NCBI RefSeq assembly: GCF_030145145.1
Contig: NZ_JAQYWD010000034.1
Coordinates: 1-64,000, forward strand
DNA length: 64,000 nt
Origin: Desulfobacula sp.
GTDB taxonomy: Bacteria > Desulfobacterota > Desulfobacteria > Desulfobacterales > Desulfobacteraceae
Direction: 5' to 3'
The notes below the pieces were generated by a model, which had not been told where the DNA came from, made no database searches, and was given only the letters and a program-made list of their open reading frames with translations. The position numbers and the translations under genes are program-made. Positions 49,833-58,831 of the stretch are shown here, piece after piece (position 1 is the stretch's first letter; each line of letters opens with the position of its first letter).

Positions 49833-52075
49833 TTTGTGCCCAACTCTCCGATGCCATGAAGATTTATTAGAAAGGTGATACTCTGTTCGTCCTGGGAGTC
49901 TGCAAAATAAAGATGAAACGTCCAGCAGGATTTTTTCAGGGATAATCCGGCCTGTGTTTCCAAGGTATTGTTGTTCTTGAGGTTTTTTTCAATCGAAGTA
50001 TATGCGGTGAATTCATCTGTGAAGGTGACATTGACTTTGGCGTACAGCGATTCTGACAGACTGCCGGCATATCGATATTCCGTCCTTAACTGGTCACCCC
50101 GGTTGTCTTTGAGGGTGTTCCCGATGTTAAAAGAATTAAACTGGTTGTCATAGGGAGACCAGGAAAGATCCATATCAACACGGATAAAATCGTTTAAGGG
50201 AAGCTCTGTATCAAGGGCGATATCTGAAAACGGGTGTGATTCGTGGTCCCTTTCCTTGTTGATATCATAACTTTGATAGAGCCTGATATACGCAAAATTG
50301 CGGTAGGTGAGGACCTCTTCTCCCTCAGGGGTTAAACTGGATTTCCGGGAAGTGAAATTTTGAATCAACGACCAGGTGATCTGATTTTGTTCCTCAATCC
50401 TGTCTAAGTCATCAAAGTAAGGCAGGTCATCTTGAAAGATATCCGGGGTGAAGGCATAGTCTATTTCCGGGATGATCTCATGCTGGATTTTATCTGCAAA
50501 CGCGGTATTGGGATTAAAGATCCTTGTAAGTTTTGTAGACAATAATGCACCGATATCATACATCTGTCGTGTTCTGAGACTGTCTGAATGACCATTGATA
50601 TCCGTGAAATCATTGGTATGCCAGGCGGTTTGCCGGATACCAACGGACGGCTCAAAATGAACAGAATTGCCCAGTTTTATCGGTAGATATATTTTGGGGT
50701 AGATGTCGGTTCGCTGGCCGTTTACAAGCGTTGAGGTGGTGTCTTTCCTGTAAAAAGAACGATACTCGCTATCCAGCGAATAATAGAAGTTTGAAGCCCC
50801 GATTTTTTCTTTTGCAGCGTCAAACTGAATGCTGGGCAGCGTCTGCAGGGTGGTGTCGGCCGTATTCTGCCGCCGGGCAGAAACATTGTCATACCATACG
50901 GCATCGGCATTGAATGCATAAGTAGACCAGGATTTACTGATATTCAGCCGGTTTTTTCGGATCGTATCATCATATTCATCCAGGTCCCGGCCAAACTCTT
51001 TTTCATAATAGGCACTGGTTTCAGTGTACCCGGTAAATCCATCTTTAAATTCCTGAAGATAATCTTCATCACTGACCACGTCGATATCCAGCTTTGCCGT
51101 AACCCCATGGTCAAAGTTCTGGTTGTGTTTCATTCTGAACCAGAACCGGTCGGTATTGGTTCTCTGGGGGGTTTCAGAAAAACGATAATCTTTTGTTTGA
51201 TCTGTTCCGTCATCAATCTTGTCATCTTCGAGCACATCCAGGAACATGGACCCCTTTGACGTGTTGTCCAGGATATATCGGTATTCAGCCCCCAGTTTTG
51301 TGCCCCGATCCGTCATGTAATCGGTATAAAATGTTGCATCAGAACTTCTTGATATGGCGATGAAAAAAGGCTGTTCAACCTCAAATCCCTTTCTGTCGGA
51401 GGAAGTGATTCGCGGGGTTAAAAGACCGGTTTGTCGTTTGGTCTGGACGGGGAATATCAGAAAAGGACTATAAAGGGTGGGGATTTTTTTGGCCCAGAGA
51501 ACGGTATGCTTTGCAACGCCGTATCCTTCAACAGTCACTTTGATGTTTTCGCCGGTGATTTTCCAGTCGGGTGAGTCGCCTGGGCAGGAGGTGATGGATC
51601 CTTTATCCGCACTATAGGAAAACCGTCCTGTTTTCTTGATGTTTTCACCCTGGACATAGAAATTATTTTTTTGAAGGTAAATGGTCCCTTTGTCAATGGT
51701 GCCGATCTGTGTTGATAGATTGATTTGCATCGCATTGCAGGAAATGGAGTCTTCTCCGGATATAAACAGCACATGGCCCTGGGCTGATGCATCCTTTGTT
51801 TTGTTTGAAAATTCAACATAATCTGCTTCAAGACGTGTTTTTCCGCCGGTTATGAAAACATTGCCTTCGGCAATATACAGGTTTCGTTGATTATCAAAGG
51901 TTACGGTCCGGGCGGAGATATGCCAGGAAATCTCTTTTGGATTTTGAGACAGGGCATTTGCGGCTGCAGGTCTTTTGATTGAAATAAAGAGCATAAAAAA
52001 AACAACGGCCGCTAAAAATGACGGGTGGTTTTGCCTAAACCAACAGAGCATGTTCTTTCCAGTAAAAAATTGCAC
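49829..52075 (-). CDS. lptD: LPS-assembly protein LptD
   Basis: The 748-residue protein begins with a signal-like hydrophobic segment (about 15-33; ATG 52051 with GGAAAG may be the true start). An OstA/LptA-like domain follows (residues about 45-140, VEFSNKTKDASAQGHVLFISG) and then the large C-terminal beta barrel (RQTGLLTPRITSSDRKGFEVEQPFFIAI onward), which is rich in alternating strands. LptD with LptE inserts LPS in the outer membrane. There is no LptE gene next to it. The Cys residues of E. coli LptD disulfides are not conserved here. Confidence 0.92.
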   Translation of the reverse strand: MQFFTGKNMLCWFRQNHPSFLAAVVFFMLFISIKRPAAANALSQNPKEISWHISARTVTFDNQRNLYIAEGNVFITGGKTRLEADYVEFSNKTKDASAQGHVLFISGEDSISCNAMQINLSTQIGTIDKGTIYLQKNNFYVQGENIKKTGRFSYSADKGSITSCPGDSPDWKITGENIKVTVEGYGVAKHTVLWAKKIPTLYSPFLIFPVQTKRQTGLLTPRITSSDRKGFEVEQPFFIAISRSSDATFYTDYMTDRGTKLGAEYRYILDNTSKGSMFLDVLEDDKIDDGTDQTKDYRFSETPQRTNTDRFWFRMKHNQNFDHGVTAKLDIDVVSDEDYLQEFKDGFTGYTETSAYYEKEFGRDLDEYDDTIRKNRLNISKSWSTYAFNADAVWYDNVSARRQNTADTTLQTLPSIQFDAAKEKIGASNFYYSLDSEYRSFYRKDTTSTLVNGQRTDIYPKIYLPIKLGNSVHFEPSVGIRQTAWHTNDFTDINGHSDSLRTRQMYDIGALLSTKLTRIFNPNTAFADKIQHEIIPEIDYAFTPDIFQDDLPYFDDLDRIEEQNQITWSLIQNFTSRKSSLTPEGEEVLTYRNFAYIRLYQSYDINKERDHESHPFSDIALDTELPLNDFIRVDMDLSWSPYDNQFNSFNIGNTLKDNRGDQLRTEYRYAGSLSESLYAKVNVTFTDEFTAYTSIEKNLKNNNTLETQAGLSLKKSCWTFHLYFADSQDEQSITFLINLHGIGELGTK

Positions 52076-52171
52076 ATCAATTAAAATTATTGTATAAAGC
52101 CATTTTATACTTTAAAAGTCAAGTCTGAATGAAGGGCTTGGATAGATCACAGGGCAGAGGGCAAATATAAA

Positions 52172-54457
52172 ATGACCATATCAATTATTGATTCTATTGG
52201 TAACACCCCCATCGTTGAGATAACAAACATGAATCCTGAAAAAGGGGTTAAGATTTTTGCCAAACTTGAGTATATGAACCCTGGCGGTTCCATTAAGGAT
52301 CGGGCAGCCCTTTATATGATCAATGCGGCAGAAAAATCCGGTGAACTGACCCACGATAAAACCGTTATCGAAGCCACCAGTGGAAATACAGGTATCGGAC
52401 TGGCGATGATTTGTGCGGTTAAAGGGTATAAAATCGCACTGGCCATGGCAGAAAATGCCAGTGTTGAACGAAAGAGTATCCTGCGCGCAAGGGGGGCTCA
52501 ACTTATTTTGACCCCCAAGCATCTGGGGTCTGATGGTGCCATCGAGGAAGCCTACAGGCTTGCCCGGGAAAACCCGGATAAATATTTTCTCACCGACCAG
52601 TACAATAATGAAGCCAATTGGAAAGCGCATTATTATACCACGGGACCTGAAATCATTGAACAGACCAACGGTAAAGTGTCCAGTGTGGTCGCCACCATAG
52701 GGACCAGCGGAACCCTCATGGGGCTTTCCAGGTGTTTGAAAGAATTTAATAAGGATATCCGGATTGTCTGTGCTGAGCCGTATCTTGGGCATAAGATCCA
52801 GGGGCTGAAAAACATGAAAGAATCTTATACCCCTGAGATCATGGATAAAAATCGTCTGGATGAAAAAATTAATATTGACGATGAAACAGCGTTTGATACT
52901 GCCCGCAGGCTTGCGGTAGAGGAAGGACTTTTTGTGGGCATGAGCAGTGGCGCAGCCATGGCAGTTGCCATTGAGGAAGCTCAAAGGATTAAAAACGGTG
53001 TTATCGTGGTTATTTTTCCGGATAGTGGTGAACGCTATCTGTCCACCAGTCTTTTTTCTGTGGAAAAGCCCATTGCCCTGTCCCTTTTTAATACCGTTAC
53101 AAAATCCAAAATGCCATTTGAAGCCCTTGAAAAAGAAAAGATATCGGTCTATACCTGCGGTCCCACTGTTCATAAAAGACTCAATGTCGGTCAGCTCAGA
53201 CGATATGCATTTACGGATCTGCTCATCCGATACATTGAGTATCATAAAATTAGTGTCAACCATGTGGTCAATATCACAGACTATGATGATAAGACCATCC
53301 AGGGATCCCAGGCGGCAGGGATGACGAATTCTGAGTTTACCCAGATGTATATTGATTTTTTTAAGAAAGATATGTTGAAATTAAATATTCGGGAAGCAGA
53401 TGCGTATCCAAAAGTATCAGATCATTTTGATGAAATGATTGATGTGGCAACACAGCTGCAATCAAAACAACATGCCTATGAAAAATTGCATTCTCTGTAT
53501 TTTAATATTGCCAGTCTACCCGAGTATGGTGATTTCTCCAGCATCAATCTGGATAAAATAAAGGTCGGTGCAACGGTTGATCTTGATGCGTATGAAAAGT
53601 TGAACCCAAAGGATTTTACATTGTTAAAACGCGTTCGCCTTTCAGAACTCAAAAGAGGCGTAGGGATTAAGACCCGGTGGGGAAATGTAAGACCCTCTCT
53701 TCATTTGCAGTGTGCGGCCATTGCCATGAAGTTTTTAGGAGATACCTTTGACATTCAAACCGGTAGCCGGGAACTGATATTCCCCCATCATGAAAACGAA
53801 GTTGCCATTTCCCGGGCAGCAAAGGGGGCAAGTCTTGCAAGGTATTGGGTGCACTGTGATCCGGTTCGTTATGATGGGTCTTTAGGGACGTCCACCATTG
53901 AATCCCTGACCCTTGATGTCCTTGTTGATCAGGGGTGGACCCTTAAAACCATTCGATTTTGGCTGATTTCCAATCATTATCGAAAAACCCTTGTGTTGTC
54001 AGAACAATCCTTGAATCAGGCTCAGTATACACTGGATAAAATTAACCGGTGTCTTGCAACCTTGAGTGCCATTAAAGAGGGGCATCCTTTTGAAGAACTG
54101 GATCAATTTGTCTATGATATAAAATCATCTTTTCTTCACTTCATGGAAGATGATTTGAAAATATCCGGTATCATTTCTTCCTTGCTGGCAACGGTGAAAA
54201 CCATTAACCGACGGATCAATCAGTGCAGAATTGATTTGGGTAGCGCCCGGAAATTGTTGCATTGCTTTAAAGACATCAATTCTGTTCTTCAGATATTTGA
54301 TTTTAATCAAAAAGCGGAATATTCAGAGAAAATACAAGATTTAATAAAGGAACGTGACCGTGCAAGAGATCAAAATGACTGGGAACTGTCAGATAAGATT
54401 CGGGAACAGCTATCCGATCTGGGCATAAGCGTTCATGATAAAAAGGCGGATGTATGA
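52172..54457 (+). CDS. Fusion of cysteine synthase and a degenerate cysteinyl-tRNA synthetase-like domain
   Basis: A 761-residue fusion. Residues 1-300 are a CysK-like PLP enzyme: Lys42 in MNPGGSIKDRA, EATSGNTGIG and FPDSGERYL, the full catalytic set. Residues about 305-761 are CysRS-like (CGPTVH, FPHHENE, RPSLHLQCAAIAMKFLGD). The CysRS zinc ligands (CGP Cys, QCA Cys, PHHENE His and Glu) are conserved, but HIGH reads NVGQ and the KMSKS region reads RYDGSLGT, without Lys. Charging activity is doubtful. The link of cysteine production to a CysRS-like, perhaps persulfide-forming or cysteine-sensing, domain is inference. It is divergent from lptD (96-bp gap). The next gene overlaps by 4 bp. Confidence 0.88.
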   Translation: MTISIIDSIGNTPIVEITNMNPEKGVKIFAKLEYMNPGGSIKDRAALYMINAAEKSGELTHDKTVIEATSGNTGIGLAMICAVKGYKIALAMAENASVERKSILRARGAQLILTPKHLGSDGAIEEAYRLARENPDKYFLTDQYNNEANWKAHYYTTGPEIIEQTNGKVSSVVATIGTSGTLMGLSRCLKEFNKDIRIVCAEPYLGHKIQGLKNMKESYTPEIMDKNRLDEKINIDDETAFDTARRLAVEEGLFVGMSSGAAMAVAIEEAQRIKNGVIVVIFPDSGERYLSTSLFSVEKPIALSLFNTVTKSKMPFEALEKEKISVYTCGPTVHKRLNVGQLRRYAFTDLLIRYIEYHKISVNHVVNITDYDDKTIQGSQAAGMTNSEFTQMYIDFFKKDMLKLNIREADAYPKVSDHFDEMIDVATQLQSKQHAYEKLHSLYFNIASLPEYGDFSSINLDKIKVGATVDLDAYEKLNPKDFTLLKRVRLSELKRGVGIKTRWGNVRPSLHLQCAAIAMKFLGDTFDIQTGSRELIFPHHENEVAISRAAKGASLARYWVHCDPVRYDGSLGTSTIESLTLDVLVDQGWTLKTIRFWLISNHYRKTLVLSEQSLNQAQYTLDKINRCLATLSAIKEGHPFEELDQFVYDIKSSFLHFMEDDLKISGIISSLLATVKTINRRINQCRIDLGSARKLLHCFKDINSVLQIFDFNQKAEYSEKIQDLIKERDRARDQNDWELSDKIREQLSDLGISVHDKKADV

Positions 54458-55422
54458 CAATCAGATGTTTATTTTTCCCATTTACGCATATCACCGGAAA
54501 TCAGTTGAACACCCTGTTGGCTTTTTTCCCATCATTTCAACATTTTCCGATTAGTGCAGATTTTAAACACGATCTCCCCTTGCAGACATTATGTGAACAG
54601 GGAAAAATTATTCCGGTTTTTTCGTCTCCCCAGGAAATTTCAAGTGTTGAACTGAAAGTTGAACAGTATCTGGCATGGGCCCAGATCCACAAGGGAAATA
54701 AGGGGAATCTTAAATCTCTTTTAAAGAATGCCCCTTATTTTACGAATGATACCCATGTGACGGCCATTAAATCGCAGATCAAAGGGATGAAAGATGACCC
54801 CTCAGCATCTTTGACGGATGAGTCCGTTCTGCAGCGCGATGGGTTGTTTTTGAAGATGGCACAGTTGTTTGATATGCAGAATGAGCGGATTGATCTGGCG
54901 TTAAAAGATCTGGACAAGGACCGGGATAAGCTTGTTTCAACCTTGCGAGGATTGGAAAGCGTGTCCACTGAAACCGAAAACAGCCCGGCAGAAGACCACA
55001 ACGATTTCGGGGCAATGATGACCCGGGAACGGATTATGGCCTGGTCAGGGTGTATGGCCCGGAAAGGGATCTGGCAACAAGCAGACAGCCGCCGCCGTTT
55101 ATTTGTCACTACCAGCAAAGCGGTTTTTGACTATATGACGTCTAATTGCGAAGATGTTGTAAATACCCTTGACATTGATCAGATAAAAGTGCATGAAAAT
55201 TATTGTGAAAATAAAAGCGAATGGCAACATCAATTTTGTGAGTATTTGATGGGGGTCATTCAAGGTGATGGCAACCGGAAAAATGATTTGCCAGAAGTGA
55301 ATGACGGATGTTCTCTTTCCGGGCAGATGAAATTTGGTTTTTTTTCCGGGCGTAATATTAATACTCTCTTTAATATATCAGACGAGCAAATACCTGTGTG
55401 TTTGATCAAATTAAAGGGATAA
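54454..55422 (+). CDS. Unknown protein coupled to the CysK-CysRS fusion
   Basis: The 322-residue protein starts in an ATGA overlap with the fusion gene, so translation is coupled. I do not recognise the family. It is soluble, with no signal or membrane segment. A charged helical stretch at residues about 135-180 (MQNERIDLALKDLDKDRDKLV) looks like a coiled coil, and a Cys/Trp-containing segment (MAWSGCMARKGIWQQADSRR) follows. No metal or nucleotide motif is clear. Coupling implies a partner or regulator of the fusion protein. The next gene is a ferredoxin after 110 bp. Confidence 0.6.
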   Translation: MTIRCLFFPFTHITGNQLNTLLAFFPSFQHFPISADFKHDLPLQTLCEQGKIIPVFSSPQEISSVELKVEQYLAWAQIHKGNKGNLKSLLKNAPYFTNDTHVTAIKSQIKGMKDDPSASLTDESVLQRDGLFLKMAQLFDMQNERIDLALKDLDKDRDKLVSTLRGLESVSTETENSPAEDHNDFGAMMTRERIMAWSGCMARKGIWQQADSRRRLFVTTSKAVFDYMTSNCEDVVNTLDIDQIKVHENYCENKSEWQHQFCEYLMGVIQGDGNRKNDLPEVNDGCSLSGQMKFGFFSGRNINTLFNISDEQIPVCLIKLKG

Positions 55423-55532
55423 AAGACTTGATTTTAATTAATTACATGTTATAAAAGCATTTTTTGTACAGATGATAGTTGAGAGATGAGTTTATAATAT
55501 AATTGTTCAAATTTTTTAAGGAGGCTATTAAA

Positions 55533-55721
55533 ATGGCATTTCACCCAATTGTTGATCAAGCAAAATGTGTTGGCTGCGAAGAGTGTGTAGACGTTTGTCC
55601 CGTAGAAGTTTTTGAGATGCAGGATGAAAAATCTTTCCCGGTTAATGCAGAAGAATGCATGGGCTGTGAAAGTTGCGTAGAAGTTTGTGAAGAAGACGCT
55701 ATTACCATTGAAGAAGATTAA
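55533..55721 (+). CDS. 2[4Fe-4S] ferredoxin
   Basis: The 62-residue protein starts at ATG 55533 (RBS AAGGAGG). Two cluster motifs are present: CVGCEECVDVCP and CMGCESCVEVCEED. Each provides CxxCxxCxxxC, and the second lacks the usual Pro. It is a low-potential electron carrier, common in sulfate reducers. A strong terminator follows, so it is likely monocistronic or the end of the fusion operon. Confidence 0.95.
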   Translation: MAFHPIVDQAKCVGCEECVDVCPVEVFEMQDEKSFPVNAEECMGCESCVEVCEEDAITIEED

Positions 55722-55748
55722 ATAAAAAATACCGTCTGACAATACAGT

Positions 55749-55789
55749 AAAATGCCGGGTGTGGGGTATCCTCTTTCCCGGCATTTTTT
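55749..55789 (+). terminator. Rho-independent terminator after ferredoxin
   Basis: Perfect 11-bp inverted repeat AAAATGCCGGG (55749-55759) and CCCGGCATTTT (55777-55787), followed by a T-run to 55789. It lies 28 bp past the ferredoxin stop. Confidence 0.85.
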
Positions 55790-55926
55790 AACCGGTTTGT
55801 TTCCCAAATTCCGTTTCTATCCGGCACCACACCCGCTGCCCCATATCCTCCCACAGTTCTTAGGACCACAAATTTTATAAGTATAAGCTGGGCGAAATGA
55901 CTTGCCCTTTGACTCATCTGCAGTCC

Positions 55927-56805
55927 TTACCGTTTAAAATTAACGGTAGTGGTAATGTAAACCCCTGTGATGACCATAATGGCGCCGATAATGAGAGAGA
56001 GGGTCATTGGCTCATTTAAAATGAAAAATGAAAGAACAATGGCGCTGATGGGGACAAAGTTAATAAAAATGCCGGCTTTCATGGGACCGATTTGTTTGAT
56101 CCCTTCATAGTACCAGAAAAATCCAAGCACCGTACCGAAAAAGCCCAGGTAAAAAAGACTTGCCCATTCAAGGGGCTGGTACGATGCCATGTTTGAAAAG
56201 ACCCCCTTAAAAAAAGCAGGGAAAAACAGCAGCAGGGTCCCGGCAATGGATGAATAGCAAACCGAAACAATGGGGGATAAATCGTTCATGGCTTTTTTCC
56301 CCAGGATCGAATAGGTTACCCAGGAGGCCACACACCCAAAAATGAGCAATTCTCCTTTTCCAATCTTAAGTGCTAAAATATCAAAAAGGTTTCCTTTTGA
56401 TATAACAATCAAGGCCCCGGTGACAGACAGACAGAGCCCGGCTATCTTCAGGGTATTCAGCCGTTCCTTAAAAAAGAGGACAGCACAAAGACTGATGAAA
56501 ATAGGATTGTTGGCAATAATCAACGAAGCCTGGTTGGCCTGGATATACTTCAGCCCTGAGAAAAAAAACAGGTTATAGGAAAAGATACCGGTTAACCCTA
56601 ATAAACAGATGATCCATATTTTATTGGGCGCAATTCTGGGCAGATGTCCTTCGATTTTCACGGTCAAAAGGATGAGAAAAAAAGAGGCGATTAAGAATCT
56701 TATAAACGCCGCAGAATAGGGGTCAATCGTGTGGGAGATGAATTTTCCCGCAATAAAGGTCCCCCCCCAGAACACGGCCGTCAATATCAGTTTAAAATAT
56801 ATCAA
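55927..56805 (-). CDS. EamA/DMT-family permease
   Basis: A 292-residue integral membrane protein with about ten helices in two related five-helix halves. The first half opens with LILTAVFWGGTFIAGKFISHTIDPYSAAFIRF and the second reads GKGELLIFGCVASWVTYSILGKKAM, both typical of EamA (RhaT/RarD-type) transporters. Substrates of this family include amino acids and metabolites; none is indicated here. It is monocistronic, convergent with the ferredoxin gene. The terminator at 55749 lies between them. Confidence 0.92.
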   Translation of the reverse strand: MIYFKLILTAVFWGGTFIAGKFISHTIDPYSAAFIRFLIASFFLILLTVKIEGHLPRIAPNKIWIICLLGLTGIFSYNLFFFSGLKYIQANQASLIIANNPIFISLCAVLFFKERLNTLKIAGLCLSVTGALIVISKGNLFDILALKIGKGELLIFGCVASWVTYSILGKKAMNDLSPIVSVCYSSIAGTLLLFFPAFFKGVFSNMASYQPLEWASLFYLGFFGTVLGFFWYYEGIKQIGPMKAGIFINFVPISAIVLSFFILNEPMTLSLIIGAIMVITGVYITTTVNFKR

Positions 56806-56981
56806 AGGTTTTTCCTTTCCATGGAAATGATTTTTGTATTTGCACAGACAACGGTTTGAATGTCAAGGAAAAGAGCGGTAAGTCCGAAAGAGTTGAGTTT
56901 AGACCTTTACAAATTCAATTGCTATCCATTATATATATAACAGTCGAAGCTAACCCTATATTTTTCAGGACAACTATTTTT

Positions 56982-58805
56982 ATGCAGGATCAACGAGACA
57001 AACGATTCTCTTCACAAACCATCTGTAAAATTCTAATGGCTGCTGAATTGATGACCGGGGAGCAGGCCCGGGACCTTTTGAAAAAAGAGAATCGGGTCAA
57101 AAATATTCTTCTCAAGAGACAGGCCAAACCATCAGATAAAGAACTGTCAAGGGTCCGGAAAACCACCCGGATTTCTTTTGTTGATGTTATTTTGTATATG
57201 AAAATAGAACGGAAGGATCAACCCGGCAAAATAATGGATGAAGATTTGATCTACCAGACGCTGGCGAAAGCCTGGAAGGTCCCGTATAAAAAAATTGATC
57301 CGTTGAAACTTGAATTGAGTCTTGTAACAGGGACCATATCAAAATCATTTGCCGCAAAGTATTTGTTGCTGCCATTAATGGTTGAGGAGGGAAAGCTGAT
57401 TGTGGCAACTCCTGATCCGTTTAATTATGAGGCCATTAAAGATATTGAGATGGTGTCAAAACTGAAAGTAAAGACAGTGGTCAGCTCAAAATCAGATGTT
57501 GAAAAACTGATCAATGAATTTTTTGGTTTTCGGTATTCCATTTCCGCAGCAGAAGATCTGTTTTCAACCAAAGGGATTGATATCGGTAATCTTGAACAAT
57601 TTGTAAGTTTAACCTCTCTTGATGACCTGCCTTCAACAGATCAGCATATTGTCAATGCCGTCAATCACCTGTTTACCTATTCATTTGATCAAAAAGCCTC
57701 TGATATTCATATTGAGCCCAAGCGGGATGTCTGCCTTATCCGGATGAGAATCGACGGGGTGCTCAATACGGTCTATAAGCTCCCTAAAAAGCTTCATAAT
57801 GCTGTGGTAAGCCGGATTAAAACACTCTCCCGGCTGGATATGGCAGAAAAAAGAAGACCCCAGGACGGCCGGATTAAAATGGAAAAAGATAAAGCAGAGG
57901 TTGAAATAAGGGTTTCTACCATACCGGTGGCATTTGGTGAAAAAGTGGTATTAAGAATTATGGATCCGGATGTTCTTTTTCAGGATCTGGAAATGCTGGG
58001 ATTTTTTAAGGCGGATTTTGAAAGATATAAACGGCTGATTTCCCTGCCATTTGGTATCGTGCTTGTGACCGGCCCAACGGGATCAGGCAAGTCTACGACC
58101 CTTTATTCAAGCTTGAGAATGCTGTCTTCATCGGAAATCAATATTACGACCATTGAAGATCCCATTGAAATGATAAACGAAGAATTCAACCAGATTGCGG
58201 TACAGCCTGCCATCAATGTGACATTCGGCTCCGTCTTGAGGAATATCCTCCGCCAGGACCCGGACATTATCATGGTGGGTGAAATAAGAGACCTTGAAAC
58301 GGCCCAGGCAGCAGTTCAGGCGGCATTGACAGGACACCTGGTGCTTTCCACACTTCATACAAGCGATGCAGCTTCCACCATTTTCAGATTGCTGGATCTG
58401 GGGATTCCTCCCTATCTTATCCATTCGTCGCTGAATGGGATTGTGGCGCAACGGTTGGTGAGAAAAATATGTCCATATTGTGCCCAGGAATTTGAAATGG
58501 ATGCAAAAGAACTGGCTGATCTTGGACTTAAGATTACACCCCAGGGGCGTATCCGCCTGAAACACGGCAGCGGGTGTGTGAAATGCAGAAATACCGGTTA
58601 TAAGGGGCGTACAGGGATATATGAAATACTGCCATACTCAGATGCCCTCAAACAATTGACCACTGACGATGCCGGTTTGGACCGTCTGAGAAAAAAAGCC
58701 GTAGAAGAAGGGCTTGTCCTTTTGCGTCAAAACGGAATCAAAAAAATGCTTGCCGGGCAGACCACCTACCAGGAAATTCTAAGGGTCACCTGGGACCAGA
58801 CATGA
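56982..58805 (+). CDS. GspE/PilB-type secretion ATPase
   Basis: A 607-residue ATPase. The ATG at 56982 is preferred; the frame is open 42 codons upstream but that part is unlike the family. An N-terminal MshEN/GspE-N domain (about 75-180) precedes the core: Walker A GPTGSGKSTT, Asp box IEDPIEM, Walker B QDPDIIMVGEIRD, His box LSTLHTSDAAS. A tetracysteine zinc site follows (CPYC and CVKC). It powers type IV pilus or type II secretion assembly. No pilus or secretion neighbours occur in the window, so the partner genes lie elsewhere. Confidence 0.92.
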   Translation: MQDQRDKRFSSQTICKILMAAELMTGEQARDLLKKENRVKNILLKRQAKPSDKELSRVRKTTRISFVDVILYMKIERKDQPGKIMDEDLIYQTLAKAWKVPYKKIDPLKLELSLVTGTISKSFAAKYLLLPLMVEEGKLIVATPDPFNYEAIKDIEMVSKLKVKTVVSSKSDVEKLINEFFGFRYSISAAEDLFSTKGIDIGNLEQFVSLTSLDDLPSTDQHIVNAVNHLFTYSFDQKASDIHIEPKRDVCLIRMRIDGVLNTVYKLPKKLHNAVVSRIKTLSRLDMAEKRRPQDGRIKMEKDKAEVEIRVSTIPVAFGEKVVLRIMDPDVLFQDLEMLGFFKADFERYKRLISLPFGIVLVTGPTGSGKSTTLYSSLRMLSSSEINITTIEDPIEMINEEFNQIAVQPAINVTFGSVLRNILRQDPDIIMVGEIRDLETAQAAVQAALTGHLVLSTLHTSDAASTIFRLLDLGIPPYLIHSSLNGIVAQRLVRKICPYCAQEFEMDAKELADLGLKITPQGRIRLKHGSGCVKCRNTGYKGRTGIYEILPYSDALKQLTTDDAGLDRLRKKAVEEGLVLLRQNGIKKMLAGQTTYQEILRVTWDQT

Positions 58806-58831
58806 CGGGGTGCGCTCTTTCCACGAAGCCT

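Noticed and set aside
52181-53263. 360-codon open frame on the minus strand
   Set aside because: It lies wholly antisense to the cysteine synthase half of the fusion gene, whose catalytic motifs are clear; the minus frame has no recognisable motif.
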